Shown one piece after another: positions 52,941-62,746 of a stretch of DNA of 64,000 bases. The translations under genes were made by a program, and so were the position numbers. The notes beneath the pieces are model-generated. The model did not search any database. It saw nothing but the letters and a program-made list of their open reading frames with translations, and was not told where the DNA came from. The DNA is from Polyangium fumosum. Its GTDB lineage: Bacteria > Myxococcota_A > Polyangia > Polyangiales > Polyangiaceae. The stretch spans positions 1 to 64,000 of the forward strand of contig NZ_SSMQ01000045.1 of assembly GCF_005144585.1 (NCBI RefSeq), given 5' to 3'. Within the stretch, counting starts at the first letter, position 1. Every line of letters begins with the position of its first letter.

Positions 52941-53438
52941 ATGAAGCCCGGCGATCACCCCGACTTTTACAGGCTCGCGCCCCCGCCGGGCACGTCGCGC
53001 GAGAGTACGATCGTGCTCGATCGCGAGGGTCGCTTCTGGCACGACGGCGCGCGCGTGGACCACCCTGCGCTCGAAGAGGCGCTCCATCGCTGGATCGCGC
53101 GGCACCCCGAGGATGGGCGGCTCATCCTGACGAACGGCTACGACTGGTGTTACTTCCGCGCCGAGGAGACGCCGTTCGTCGTGCGCTTCGTCCGCGTCGA
53201 GGACGAGGGCCGCGGGGCGCTCCTCGTGCTCTCGGATGGCACGGAGGAGCGGCTCGATCCGCGCGTGCTCTCGGTGTCGAGTGACGGTGTGGTGTTCGCG
53301 CGGGTCAAGGAGGGCGCGGAGGACGCGCGGTTCTCGCGGCACGCGCAGGCCGGCCTCGCGCCGCTGCTCGTGTCGGCGGAGCCTCCGATCGTGCGCGTGG
53401 GCGACGTGTCCGCGGAGCTCTCGGAGCGCGCGGTCTAG
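52941..53438 (+). CDS. DUF1285-like protein
   Basis: The 165-residue cytoplasmic protein starts DFYRLAPPPGTSRESTIVLDREGRFWHDGARVDHPALEEALHRWI. It continues with LILTNGYDWCYFRAEETPFVVRFV, a layout close to DUF1285, a two-domain beta fold of unknown role. The ATG has AGGAG six bases upstream. Its TAG stop shares the four bases CTAG (53435-53438) with the stop of the convergent TamB-like gene. Confidence 0.7.
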   Translation: MKPGDHPDFYRLAPPPGTSRESTIVLDREGRFWHDGARVDHPALEEALHRWIARHPEDGRLILTNGYDWCYFRAEETPFVVRFVRVEDEGRGALLVLSDGTEERLDPRVLSVSSDGVVFARVKEGAEDARFSRHAQAGLAPLLVSAEPPIVRVGDVSAELSERAV

Positions 53439-56400
53439 TAGCGATACTGCCAGAACAGATCGAGGCCGGAGCTCGGCTGCTGGTTGATTCCTCCGAAGCC
53501 GAACGATCCGCGCAGCGCCCAGTTGCGCTTGAAGCGCCAGTCGAGGTTCAGCTCCGTGCGGTTCTCCGTGCCCTGCGTCGCGCCTGTGGGGCTCTGGATG
53601 CCTTCGAGGCGGCTCGACGCGGGTGAACCCTCGTAGCTCGCCTGCGCGGTCACGGTGTCGCCGAGCTCGTAGATCACCGTCGTGCGGAGCCTGCCGGCCT
53701 CGGTCGTCCCGACGCGCGTGGACAGACCTCGGAGCGGGGCGATCTGCGACAGGATCGCGTTGATCTGCGCCGAGGCGATCTCGCCGCCCACCACGCCCGC
53801 CGCCACGTCGGTGGCGCGCGGCGACGCCTGCGCCGTCGCCTGCGACTGCGTGTCCTTCGACTCGGGCGTGTCGCCGATGAGGATCATCGACAGGATCGCC
53901 TGCTGCGACATCGGCGGGCTCGATCGGAAGCGGAGCTTTTGCTCGGTGATCGGCTTGAGATCTCCCACGTAGTCGACGAACACGCGCGTGCCGTCGGGCG
54001 CGTCCCAGCGCGCCGTCACGTTCACGTAGGGGTTGCCTGCTTCTTCCGGCCGCAGGCGCAGCAGGCCTCGTTCGAGCTCGAACTTCTTGCCCACGATCTC
54101 GAACGAGCCGCGGCTGACCTCGACGTCGCCCGAGAGCTGCGTCTCGTCCGTGAGCGAGATGCGCGGCGGCGTGCTGCCGCCCGTGAGGTCGACATCCGCG
54201 CCCATCCCCACGATCGTGATGTCGCCGAGTTCGAACGTGATCAGATACGCGAGCGCGTCCTTCGCGCGCTCCTCCTTCGGCGGGCCGAGCGCGTGCGAGA
54301 CCACGACGTCGGGATTGGGATCGAGCGACTGCACGCCGCGCGTGCTCGACGCAGGCAGGGCGAGATGAAGATCGGGCACGCTCACGATGAGCGACACCTC
54401 GCGCTCCTTCTTCTCCGCCGCGAGCACGATCCTCCCGTGCGCGTGCCCGAGCGGCACACCCTCGAACGTCACGGGCAGCTCCTCGTCGCGATCGATCGTG
54501 AGCTCGCCGTTCGCCTTATGGAAGGCGAGGCCCTTCATCTGCACGACCGCGAACCCTTCCACCGCGCCGCTGATGCCCTCGGCGCGGAGGTCGTCGAAGC
54601 GCAGCTCGCCCTTGTCCGTCGTGCGGATCGAGACGTGCGTGTTCTTGAACTCCTGGCCGATCTGCGGGACGTGGAAGACGCCGTTGTGTACCTCCATGTT
54701 CGCCTCGATGCGCCCGTCGTCCTCGCCGAAGCGATGCAGGCCGACGCGCAGATCCCCGTTGAGCGATCCGTCGAGCCGCGAGAGCGTCCCGGAGACGAGC
54801 GGCGTGAGGCTCGCGAGGCGGAATTGGTTCGCCTTGAGGAGCAAGTCCGCGGGCCGCGTCGCGTCGATCTGCGGGACGATGCCTTGCCAGTTTACGCCCG
54901 CGTACCCCGTGGCGTCGATGCGCCCGCCGCCACGACCGACGAGCTCGAGCTGCGCCACGCCGCGCGCGGGGTTCCCTGCGCCGCCGGGGTTTCCGATCGA
55001 GAGCTCCAGGGTGGCGCGATCGAAGGCCGACTGGCTGCCGAGCTCCAGGCCCGACACCTCGAGCCGCACCGCGGCTTGGGGTTCGGTGCCGCGCTGCTCG
55101 AAGCGGAGGACGCCGCTCACGCGGCCCGCGACGTCTCGATCCGCGAAGAACGGGATGAGCTCGAGCGGCAGATCCCGGAGCGTCGCGCGTGCGTCGCCGC
55201 GCGGCGGGATGTCGCGGCCCGCGCGCAATGCGGCGAGGTCGACGTCGGCGTTCGCCTCGACCATGGCGAGCTCGCGCGCGTCCTTGCGCACGGCCGCGCG
55301 CAGGGTCGCCTTGCTCGCGTCGTAGGTCGCGGTCGCGTCCACGTCGACGGGGAATGCCCACGGGCTCGGGCCGAGCGTCCGTGTGTCGTGCGCGAGGCCG
55401 AACCCACGCGCGTTCACGCGGATCGCCGGCCGCTCCAAGGTCCCGCTCGCCGACGCGGAGAGCGCGATCGCGCCGCGGATCGGCGGGAGCGCCTCGCGCA
55501 GGACCGTGGGCAAGCTCTGGAACGAGCGCACCGTTCGCCGCGGGATCGTGAGCTCGGCCGTCCCGCGCGACGCGAGCAGCGAGGCGCGCCGCTTCTTCGG
55601 ATCGTCGACGAGCGTCGGGAGATCGAGATCCACGTGGGTCGCGAGCTCCACCATCGTCGACGTGTCGAGCAGCGAGAGCGTCACGTCCGTCGCGCCCGTC
55701 GCGCCATTCACCGATCCGGAGAGCGCGACGTCCATCGCGCGCGACTCCCAGGCGGGTTTGTCCTCGCCGAACCCCACGGGCCCCGCGACCACGAGGTCAC
55801 GCGTGCGCACGTCGAGGTCGCGCACCGACACGAACCGCTGCCCCGCAGGCCGCTCGATCGTGAAGCCCGTACCGAGGCGGCCCGAGACCTCGCTGAGGAC
55901 GAGCGCGACCGGCAGGCGCCGCGCGATGCACCGCAGATCCCAGTCGGGCGCGTCCACGCGCGCCGCGCCCGTGAGATGCGCCCACGTCGACGGCTCCAGG
56001 AGCGACCCGCGCAAGTTCCCCTCGGCGCCAGAGATCCGCACCTCGGCGATCGAACCGTTGCACGCGTCCTCCGCGTCGCTCTTGTCGCGATCGACGAGGC
56101 GGAACGTGCCATCCATCGCCGCGTGCGAGCCGTCGAACGTCGCCACGAGCGAGCCGCTCGCGCCCGTGATCGGCAAGCCCCCTGCGGAGAACGTCCCCTC
56201 CTCGATCTGCAGGTGCACATGCCCCTTGCGCCCGTCCCTCGTGCGCGCGAGCGCGACGTCCACGTCCGCGAGGCCCCGCAAGTTGCGATCGAGATCCAGC
56301 AGCCGACCGAGCCGCCCGAGGTCCACGCCTTCGCCCTTGAGCTTGCCCGTGAACTCGGGCCCGTCCACCGCGAGTGACCCTTGGAGGGAGCCCACGCCCG

Positions 56401-58339
56401 GACCCTCGGCCGAGATCCCCTCGATCGCGAGCGCCCCACCGCGCATCGCGATGCGCTTTGCTTTGCCCTCGATCCGCTCGCCCTCGCGCGAGAGCCGCAC
56501 CGCCACCTCGCGTGCGCTCTTCTCTTTCGTCTCGATGCGCGCCGACGCTTCGAGCTCGCCCACGTCGCCGCCTTCGAGCCGCGCCTCCACCCTCGGCGCC
56601 ACGACCGGCCCGCTCACGCGCGCCGTCACCTTGTCCGCGCTGCGCCCGCCCGCGATGAGGCCTTCGCCTTCGAGCGCGGCCTCGACGTCGAGTTTTTCGA
56701 AGGGCCCGCGGATGCGCCCTTCCACGCGGCCTCGTTCGAGCGACACGCCGCCCTTCGCGTGCAGAGCGCGCACCGAGCCGAAGGCACGCGCGTCGATCTT
56801 CCCCGCGCTGATCGTCCCCTGCACCTGCACACGCGCGCTGCCCGTGGCCGGGCCCGCGAGCCGCGGCGCCGCTTCGAGCGACGCGACGGACGTCTCCGCC
56901 TCGAACCGCACGGCGCCGCCCGGGCGCACGATGAACGAGCCGGACGTGGGCGCGCCCTGCTCGTACAACGTCACGCGGCCTTCGAGCTCGCCGTGATCGT
57001 AGACCAGGTGCACGTCGGCCGCCGGCACCGCCTGCTGCTGCACGACCGTCGGCTCGGTCCTCGCATCGGCCACGAGCCGCAGCGCGGGGTTCGTGTCGAG
57101 CTTGAGCCGCGCGCTCATGTCCACGTTCGTTTCGGGCAAACCCTCCACGAACATGCGCGGATCGACGTCGTCCGCGGTCACGTCGAGCGCGAGCCGCGCC
57201 CCATTCGCCACGTCGAGCTTGCCCCGCAGCGCGATCGAGCCCGGCGAACGCTCCGCGGGCATCACATCGAGCCGCCCCTCGACCTCGAACGAGGGCGCAT
57301 CCCCTTCGAGCGTGACCTTCGCGGAGACCCGCTCGCGCAGGGGCAAATCCGGCACGAGCAGCCTGAGATCCGCGGGCTCGGCGCGCGGAAGCTCGACCGC
57401 CGCGGTGACGTGCGCGCCTTCGAGCGCCGCGCGCGCTTGCACCTCGAGCGGCCCCGCGCGCCCCGCGAAGCTGCTCCACATCCGCACGACGCTGGCCGGG
57501 CTCGTCGGGTCGGGCGCTCCGCTCGTCGTCGTCGCCTCGGGCGGCGTGTCGATGTGCAGGTGGTAATCGAACGTGCCCGCGAGCGGCACCGGCGCGATCG
57601 AGCGCTCCCGGATGCCCGTGTGCTCCACGTCCACGGCGACCCCACGCGGGCTCACGTGCACCGACGCGAACAGGCGCGTGATGTCGGCGTCGACCGCGCG
57701 CGGCGGCGCCACCTGCCCGTGCACGTGCGCGTGGCCGATCTCGATACGCTCGAGAACCACCGTCGTCGGCCGCTCGGCCGCCCGCTCCACCTCGCCCGGC
57801 TTCTTCGGCTTCTTTGGCTTCGTCGGCGTCGGCCGCAGCGTGAACGCCGTCTGGACCCCGAAGTTCTGATCGGGCCCGCGCTCGAGCAGCACCTCGGCCT
57901 CCTCGATCCGGATGTGCTGGAAGACGAGCGAGCGTTCGCCCGTGCCGAAGAGCGACGCGCGGGCAAACCGTACGAGGTCGAAGCGCCCCTGGATCCCAGT
58001 TGCCCGGATGATCTCGGTGCCGCGCGCATCGCGCGTGACGGCCGATCGGATCGACACCTCGTCGAGCGCGAGGTGATCGATCTCCGAGACGACGATCGTC
58101 CCTTCGAAGAGCGAGCCGAGCGCCTGGTTCGCGACGTCCCGCGCGAGGCGGCGGAACGGGCCGACGTCGAGGTGGAGGCCGACGGCGAGGACGGCGGACC
58201 CGGTGAACACCGCGCAGAGCCCGAGCGTGGCCGCGCCCGTGGCGAGCGCGCGGCGCACCCGTCCCGGTCGTCGCGGTGGCGCGGCTTTCGGGGGGGAATC
58301 GTGATCGGCCGGCGCGCTCGGAGCCACGGCCGTCAGCAT
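53435..58339 (-). CDS. Large TamB-family (AsmA-like) envelope protein
   Basis: At 1634 residues this is the largest gene in the window. A cytoplasmic start with basic residues (RRPGRVRRALATG) leads into one membrane helix (LGLCAVFTGSAVLAVGLHL). A very long beta-rich periplasmic part of AsmA/TamB-type repeats follows (GKLDVANGARLALDVTADDVD, GTLERPAIRVNARGFGL and others). The C-terminal DUF490/TamB domain is present (PYVNVTARWDAPDGTRVFVDYVGDLKP, SSPPMSQQAILSMILIGDTPES, ending in FWQYRY). TamB proteins form lipid-conducting grooves between the membranes and assist outer-membrane assembly. No tamA lies nearby. Confidence 0.88.
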   Translation of the reverse strand: MLTAVAPSAPADHDSPPKAAPPRRPGRVRRALATGAATLGLCAVFTGSAVLAVGLHLDVGPFRRLARDVANQALGSLFEGTIVVSEIDHLALDEVSIRSAVTRDARGTEIIRATGIQGRFDLVRFARASLFGTGERSLVFQHIRIEEAEVLLERGPDQNFGVQTAFTLRPTPTKPKKPKKPGEVERAAERPTTVVLERIEIGHAHVHGQVAPPRAVDADITRLFASVHVSPRGVAVDVEHTGIRERSIAPVPLAGTFDYHLHIDTPPEATTTSGAPDPTSPASVVRMWSSFAGRAGPLEVQARAALEGAHVTAAVELPRAEPADLRLLVPDLPLRERVSAKVTLEGDAPSFEVEGRLDVMPAERSPGSIALRGKLDVANGARLALDVTADDVDPRMFVEGLPETNVDMSARLKLDTNPALRLVADARTEPTVVQQQAVPAADVHLVYDHGELEGRVTLYEQGAPTSGSFIVRPGGAVRFEAETSVASLEAAPRLAGPATGSARVQVQGTISAGKIDARAFGSVRALHAKGGVSLERGRVEGRIRGPFEKLDVEAALEGEGLIAGGRSADKVTARVSGPVVAPRVEARLEGGDVGELEASARIETKEKSAREVAVRLSREGERIEGKAKRIAMRGGALAIEGISAEGPGVGSLQGSLAVDGPEFTGKLKGEGVDLGRLGRLLDLDRNLRGLADVDVALARTRDGRKGHVHLQIEEGTFSAGGLPITGASGSLVATFDGSHAAMDGTFRLVDRDKSDAEDACNGSIAEVRISGAEGNLRGSLLEPSTWAHLTGAARVDAPDWDLRCIARRLPVALVLSEVSGRLGTGFTIERPAGQRFVSVRDLDVRTRDLVVAGPVGFGEDKPAWESRAMDVALSGSVNGATGATDVTLSLLDTSTMVELATHVDLDLPTLVDDPKKRRASLLASRGTAELTIPRRTVRSFQSLPTVLREALPPIRGAIALSASASGTLERPAIRVNARGFGLAHDTRTLGPSPWAFPVDVDATATYDASKATLRAAVRKDARELAMVEANADVDLAALRAGRDIPPRGDARATLRDLPLELIPFFADRDVAGRVSGVLRFEQRGTEPQAAVRLEVSGLELGSQSAFDRATLELSIGNPGGAGNPARGVAQLELVGRGGGRIDATGYAGVNWQGIVPQIDATRPADLLLKANQFRLASLTPLVSGTLSRLDGSLNGDLRVGLHRFGEDDGRIEANMEVHNGVFHVPQIGQEFKNTHVSIRTTDKGELRFDDLRAEGISGAVEGFAVVQMKGLAFHKANGELTIDRDEELPVTFEGVPLGHAHGRIVLAAEKKEREVSLIVSVPDLHLALPASSTRGVQSLDPNPDVVVSHALGPPKEERAKDALAYLITFELGDITIVGMGADVDLTGGSTPPRISLTDETQLSGDVEVSRGSFEIVGKKFELERGLLRLRPEEAGNPYVNVTARWDAPDGTRVFVDYVGDLKPITEQKLRFRSSPPMSQQAILSMILIGDTPESKDTQSQATAQASPRATDVAAGVVGGEIASAQINAILSQIAPLRGLSTRVGTTEAGRLRTTVIYELGDTVTAQASYEGSPASSRLEGIQSPTGATQGTENRTELNLDWRFKRNWALRGSFGFGGINQQPSSGLDLFWQYRY

Positions 58340-58441
58340 AACGAATCGCGGCTGGGATTCACGGCCCGGGCGCCCCGCAGTTTCATGCTTTCGCGGAGGG
58401 GTGGAAGTTGCCGGAGAATCTCGATCCGCCCGCGACGGCGC

Positions 58442-59581
58442 TCATTGGCAGAGGCTCGGCAGCGCCTCGGCCTCGGCGAGCAGCTCCGTGTAACTCTCGA
58501 TCCGGCGACCGCCGTGCACCGTATCGTCGAACTCGATGAACACGCGCCGCTCGTCGGGCTGCACCATCGCGTTGAAATAGGCCGCGGCGTCGGTGTCCGT
58601 ATTGCCGAAGGCGTAGGTGGGGATCATTCCTTTTTGCGCGAGCATCGTGAGCTCGCCGGTCTTGTACGTGGACGCCTCGCTCCCGAGCGCGCCCGACTTC
58701 GTCAGCGTCGTGTGCACGATCCCGTGCGGAAAACCGTTTTGATCGAGGAACGCCCGCGTCCGCGCCCCCAGCCATTCGGGCCGGGCGGTCATGTAAAACG
58801 GGTGATAGCCCTTCGAAACGAGCACGTCGAAGAGCTTCGCCGCGTCCTTTCGCACCTCCGGCAGCGCCCCCTGGGCGAGCGCGACGAACTCCTCCGTCTC
58901 GTAGGTCGTCAGCGTCCCGTCGATGTCGCTCACGAAGACCGGCGTCCCTTTCGGAACGACCTCGAGGAAGAGGTCCGTCGTCGAGAGGTCGCCCTTGACA
59001 ACGAGATGAGCCCTGTGTCTGCCGAGCCCGAGGGCCTTCTCCTTCGGGATCTCGAAGTAGACGCGCCCTCCCGTGTCCTCCACGCCCTCGACCGTCGCGT
59101 GCTCGCCGTCCTCGGTCGTCGTCGCGGTCCCGAGGTGCTCCCACGCGCCTGCGCAGTCGCGCTGCACGTAGACGTCGACGTACTCGCCCTTGATGTCGTC
59201 GTCGAAGGTCCCGTACGAGAACTTCGCCAGGATCCACTGCGGATCGCCGGGGTTCAGGAAGAGATCCCGCCCGCGGTGGTTCGGCGCGCCGAAGGGCGGG
59301 ATCACCGCGTTCCAGTCGACGGCCTCTCCCGGCGGCGGGGGAGGCGCGTCGCAGGCCGGGATCGGCGCGCACCACGCCCCCGGTACGCCGCCCGATCCGC
59401 CGCCCCCCGTCGCGTCGCCGCCCGCGCCCCCGTCGCCGCCCGATCCGCCCGCGCCCCCGGAAGCGCCCGCGCCCGTCGTGGCGCCGCTCGGCACGACATC
59501 GACGCCGCCCCCGGTGCCACATGCGGCCATGCCCACGATCCCCGCCAAGAAGAAAGCGAACGCTCCACGCATGCCCTCCAT
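58442..59581 (-). CDS. Lipoprotein with lipin-like (LNS2) HAD phosphatase domain
   Basis: The 379-residue protein has a lipoprotein signal (Cys21 in MAACGTG), a Gly/Ser-rich linker (about 38-66), a beta domain (DDIKGEYVDVYVQRDCAG to LFLEVVPKG), and a HAD phosphatase domain. Motif I is DIDGTLT (Asp219, Asp221), motif II is YMTARPEW (Thr265), the motif III Lys is in TYKTGEL (about 307), and motif IV is GNTDTDAAAY. That order matches the LNS2 domain of lipin/Smp2 phosphatidate phosphatases. Location outside the cytoplasm is predicted from the lipobox. The substrate is not known; phosphatidate is the family guess. Confidence 0.82.
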   Translation of the reverse strand: MEGMRGAFAFFLAGIVGMAACGTGGGVDVVPSGATTGAGASGGAGGSGGDGGAGGDATGGGGSGGVPGAWCAPIPACDAPPPPPGEAVDWNAVIPPFGAPNHRGRDLFLNPGDPQWILAKFSYGTFDDDIKGEYVDVYVQRDCAGAWEHLGTATTTEDGEHATVEGVEDTGGRVYFEIPKEKALGLGRHRAHLVVKGDLSTTDLFLEVVPKGTPVFVSDIDGTLTTYETEEFVALAQGALPEVRKDAAKLFDVLVSKGYHPFYMTARPEWLGARTRAFLDQNGFPHGIVHTTLTKSGALGSEASTYKTGELTMLAQKGMIPTYAFGNTDTDAAAYFNAMVQPDERRVFIEFDDTVHGGRRIESYTELLAEAEALPSLCQ

Positions 59582-59703
59582 TGTGGACCCAATCGATCCG
59601 CAGAAAAAGAGCCTCGACGCGCTGCATCCTTCGCCGTCACGAACCTCCCGTTCGCGCCCCTTGCGCGGAAGAGCGCACCTCTGCGAAGGTTCTACCCCCT
59701 CGT

Positions 59704-60363
59704 ATGCCCAAGCCTGATCCCCGCGTCCTCGCCCGCACCGCTGGCAACTACCTGAAAGAGCACCCCGAGGAGATCGTCCGCGCCTTGCGCAGCGCCCTCG
59801 GCCTGCGCGCCTCCATCCCCATGGATGCCCTGCGTTACCTCGCGCGCGAGTTCGTCCCGGACAACAAGAAAGCCCCGAAAGACATCGTCATCGAGGCCGC
59901 GCCGCCCGGCGTGCGGATCGCCGCGACCGTCGATGCCATGGGCACGCCGCTGCGCGCCTCGCTCATCCTTCACATCGAGGAGATCGCCATCTCTTTGACC
60001 GAGATGCGCATCGGGGTCCGCATCGAGGGCCTCACCCTCACCGTGCTCGGCGACTCGAGCTCGCCGCTCGCCGGCCTCCTCAAATCCGGCGCGCTCGATC
60101 TCTCGAAGCCCGGCAACCTCGTCGCCTTCATGCCGAAGCGTCCGCCCATGCTGGTCGAGGCCAAGGACGATCGCCTCACGCTCGACCTCATGAAGGTGCC
60201 CAAGATCGCGGAAAACCCCAAGGTTCGTCGTTATCTCTCGATCGTCCTGCCCGTGGCCTCGGTCCGGGCGATCCGTACCAAGGACGATCACCTCGACGTG
60301 CACCTCAAGGCAAACCTCGGCGGACTCTCGCAAGCGATCGCTGCGGCGCGGCAAACGGTTTGA
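59704..60363 (+). CDS. Hypothetical lipid-binding-like protein
   Basis: I do not recognise this 219-residue protein. It begins with a helical segment (LARTAGNYLKEHPEEIVRALRSALG). A beta-rich part follows (IVIEAAPPGVRIAATVDAMGTPLRASLIL; EMRIGVRIEGLTLTVLG) and it ends HLKANLGGLSQAIAAARQTV. The amphipathic strands could form a lipid- or membrane-associated sheet. No signal peptide is seen. It lies 15 bp before a kinase gene and is probably in its transcript. Confidence 0.65.
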   Translation: MPKPDPRVLARTAGNYLKEHPEEIVRALRSALGLRASIPMDALRYLAREFVPDNKKAPKDIVIEAAPPGVRIAATVDAMGTPLRASLILHIEEIAISLTEMRIGVRIEGLTLTVLGDSSSPLAGLLKSGALDLSKPGNLVAFMPKRPPMLVEAKDDRLTLDLMKVPKIAENPKVRRYLSIVLPVASVRAIRTKDDHLDVHLKANLGGLSQAIAAARQTV

Positions 60364-60378
60364 TACACTGACCCGCGA

Positions 60379-62682
60379 ATGCCGCCGCCTCCTGGGCAAG
60401 ACCCGTCCGCGCTCTCCTTCCTTGTGCTCGCGGAGATCGCGGCCGGGGAGTCGGCGAAGGTCGATCTCTGCCGCGTGACCCACGGCCCCGCCGAGGGTCG
60501 CCTCGTCGCCGTCAAGCGCCTCCACCCGCACCTCGCCAGTGATCCCGCGTTCGTCGCCCAGTTCCGCGACGAGATGTGGATGACCGGAGCGCTCCGGCAC
60601 CCGAACGTGGTCGAGGTCGTGGGCTGGGGCAGCGACGATCAGGGGCTCTACCTCGCCGTCGAGCTCGTGCAGGGCGTCTCGCTGGCGCGGCTCATGAAGA
60701 CGATCTTCGACACGGGCGAGGCGTTCACCGAGCGGATGGTCGTCTTCCTCGCACGCCAGATCTGTCGTGGCCTCGGCACCGCGCACGCCCTGCGCGCGCC
60801 GAGCGGCGAGCCGCTGTACCTCGTCCACCGCGATCTCACGCCCGGCAACGTGCTCTGTTCGTTCCAGGGAGACGTGAAGATCACCGACTTCGGCCTCGCC
60901 AAGGCGAAGCAACGGCTCACGCGCACGCTCACGGGCATGGTGAAGGGCCAGCTCGAGTACATCTCCCCCGAGCAGGCCACGGGCAACAACATCGACGCGC
61001 GCGCCGACATCTTCTCGCTCGGCGTCATGCTCTTCGAGCTCTTCGCGGCGCGCAGGCCCTGGGTCGCGCCGAACGACATGGAGCTCGCGCGCATGCTCAT
61101 GACCGCGCCCCCGGCCGATCTCTTCAAGCTCCGGCCGCGGATCGATCGCGAGCTCGTCAGCATCGTGAGCAAGTGCCTCGAAAAGGATCCGAAGGCGCGC
61201 TTCCAGTCGGTCGCCGAGATCCTCGCGCGGCTCGACGAGTGGCTCAGCGCGCACGGGTACATGGAGGAAAACGAGGAGGCCCTCGGCCGCTTCGTCCGCC
61301 GGAACGCGATGCGCCAGATGGCCTGGTTCGAGCGCGTGATCGCGAGCCAGACGCCCGAAGTCAAAAAGGCAAAACCCCGCCCGCCCACGTTCACCGGCGG
61401 CTCGGTCGTGGCCCCGCTCCCGAAAGACCCGCCGAAGCGCAGCGACTCGCCTCCGCCCACCGAACGTCCGGGCACCAAACGATCGGCCGAGGCCACAGGC
61501 CCGCTGAGCACGGACGCGCACGAGATCACCGAGGACGCGACCGCCGAAGCGAAGGTCACGCCGCGGCGGGTCGGTACGCTGCGGAACGCGCCGCGGATCG
61601 CGTCGGAGCGCGGCACGGGCGAGGGCGAGGTCGATTGGGGCGAAGAGGTCCCGACGCTCGTCAAAGGCACGCCCGAGCAGCTCGCGCTCCTGCGCCAGCA
61701 GTTCAAAGGGGGCAAACCCTTCGATCCGAAGCTCGTCGCCGCCGACGTCGCCGCCGCGCGCCCCGCGCCCCCGCCCGAGGCCCCCGACGAGAAACGCGCC
61801 CCCCAGCCGAGCTTCGCGACCGTCCTCGAGGGCAAACTCCCCCCCGGCTCCGGCCGCCGCGATGAGCCCGCCGACAGCGAGGATCTCGACGATCCGACTG
61901 CGCCCATCGGCGACATGCTGCGCAAGGTGCGCGCCGCGACGGCCGCGCGCTCCATGCCTTCGGCGCCGCCGGGTCAGATCGTCGCCCCCGATCCTTCCGT
62001 GCCCTTGCCGCCCGTCACCGCCCGGAGCGCAGGCTCGGCGCCGCCGCCGCCTCCGGTCTTCGCGGATCCGACTGGCGAGGATCGGCTGCGCAGCGAGGCC
62101 GAGCGGCTCTCGATCGAGGCCATGCGCCTCGCCGAGGAGGCGAAGGCCGCGTACGCCCGCGCCGAGCGGAAGGCCGCGCTCGCCAAGGCCACGAGCGACG
62201 CGGCCGCGATCGCCGCGGAGGCGCTCCGGATCGGGAAAGCCCAAAGCGTCACGGATGGCCTGCGCCGGCTCGAAGTCGCGCTCGCGATGGAGCGCTCGGC
62301 CCGCGCGACCGAGGGCGCCGCCGCGCAGAGCGTGAGCGCGCCGCCCCCGGGCTTCGGGGCCATGGCGCCGCCGCCGATCCCGCCGCCGGCGCCGCTCCCG
62401 GCCCTCGCGCCGAAACCGTCCCCCTCGGTGCCTCCGATCGCGGCCCCTTCCATTCCTGCGCCGCCGCCCATCCCTCCGGCGCCGCCCGTGCCAGGTCGCT
62501 CCGTCCCGCCGGGCGCGACGCGCCTGCCGGATCGGGCCTTGCCCGCGCCCGAGCTCGATGCGGACGCGTTCACCACGCGCTTGCGGCCGCGTGTGCTCGG
62601 ATTGCCGACGCCGGTGCTCATCGCGATCGGCGTCGGCGTGGTGCTCCTCGTGCTCGTCGTGATCGTGATCAGCTTCTCCTGA
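60379..62682 (+). CDS. Ser/Thr kinase with atypical catalytic loop and C-terminal anchor
   Basis: The 767-residue protein has an N-terminal kinase domain with Lys46 (VAVKRLHPH), Asp152 in HRDLTPGN, TDFGLAKA and GQLEYISPEQATG. Two usual features are altered: the Gly-rich loop reads EIAAGESAKVDL, and the catalytic-loop Lys is Thr154. Such variants occur among myxobacterial kinases, so it may still be active. A 400-residue disordered Pro/Ala linker with a short coiled coil (AERLSIEAMRLAEEAKAAYARAERKA) follows. A single membrane helix lies at the extreme C-terminus (VLIAIGVGVVLLVLVVIVISF), making it tail-anchored. It is probably cotranscribed with the upstream hypothetical. Confidence 0.9.
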   Translation: MPPPPGQDPSALSFLVLAEIAAGESAKVDLCRVTHGPAEGRLVAVKRLHPHLASDPAFVAQFRDEMWMTGALRHPNVVEVVGWGSDDQGLYLAVELVQGVSLARLMKTIFDTGEAFTERMVVFLARQICRGLGTAHALRAPSGEPLYLVHRDLTPGNVLCSFQGDVKITDFGLAKAKQRLTRTLTGMVKGQLEYISPEQATGNNIDARADIFSLGVMLFELFAARRPWVAPNDMELARMLMTAPPADLFKLRPRIDRELVSIVSKCLEKDPKARFQSVAEILARLDEWLSAHGYMEENEEALGRFVRRNAMRQMAWFERVIASQTPEVKKAKPRPPTFTGGSVVAPLPKDPPKRSDSPPPTERPGTKRSAEATGPLSTDAHEITEDATAEAKVTPRRVGTLRNAPRIASERGTGEGEVDWGEEVPTLVKGTPEQLALLRQQFKGGKPFDPKLVAADVAAARPAPPPEAPDEKRAPQPSFATVLEGKLPPGSGRRDEPADSEDLDDPTAPIGDMLRKVRAATAARSMPSAPPGQIVAPDPSVPLPPVTARSAGSAPPPPPVFADPTGEDRLRSEAERLSIEAMRLAEEAKAAYARAERKAALAKATSDAAAIAAEALRIGKAQSVTDGLRRLEVALAMERSARATEGAAAQSVSAPPPGFGAMAPPPIPPPAPLPALAPKPSPSVPPIAAPSIPAPPPIPPAPPVPGRSVPPGATRLPDRALPAPELDADAFTTRLRPRVLGLPTPVLIAIGVGVVLLVLVVIVISFS

Positions 62683-62746
62683 CGCGGCGTGGCGCGAGCC
62701 TTCCGCGCTTGATCTCGGAAGCGGCCTTTCGCTACCGTGATCCGCG

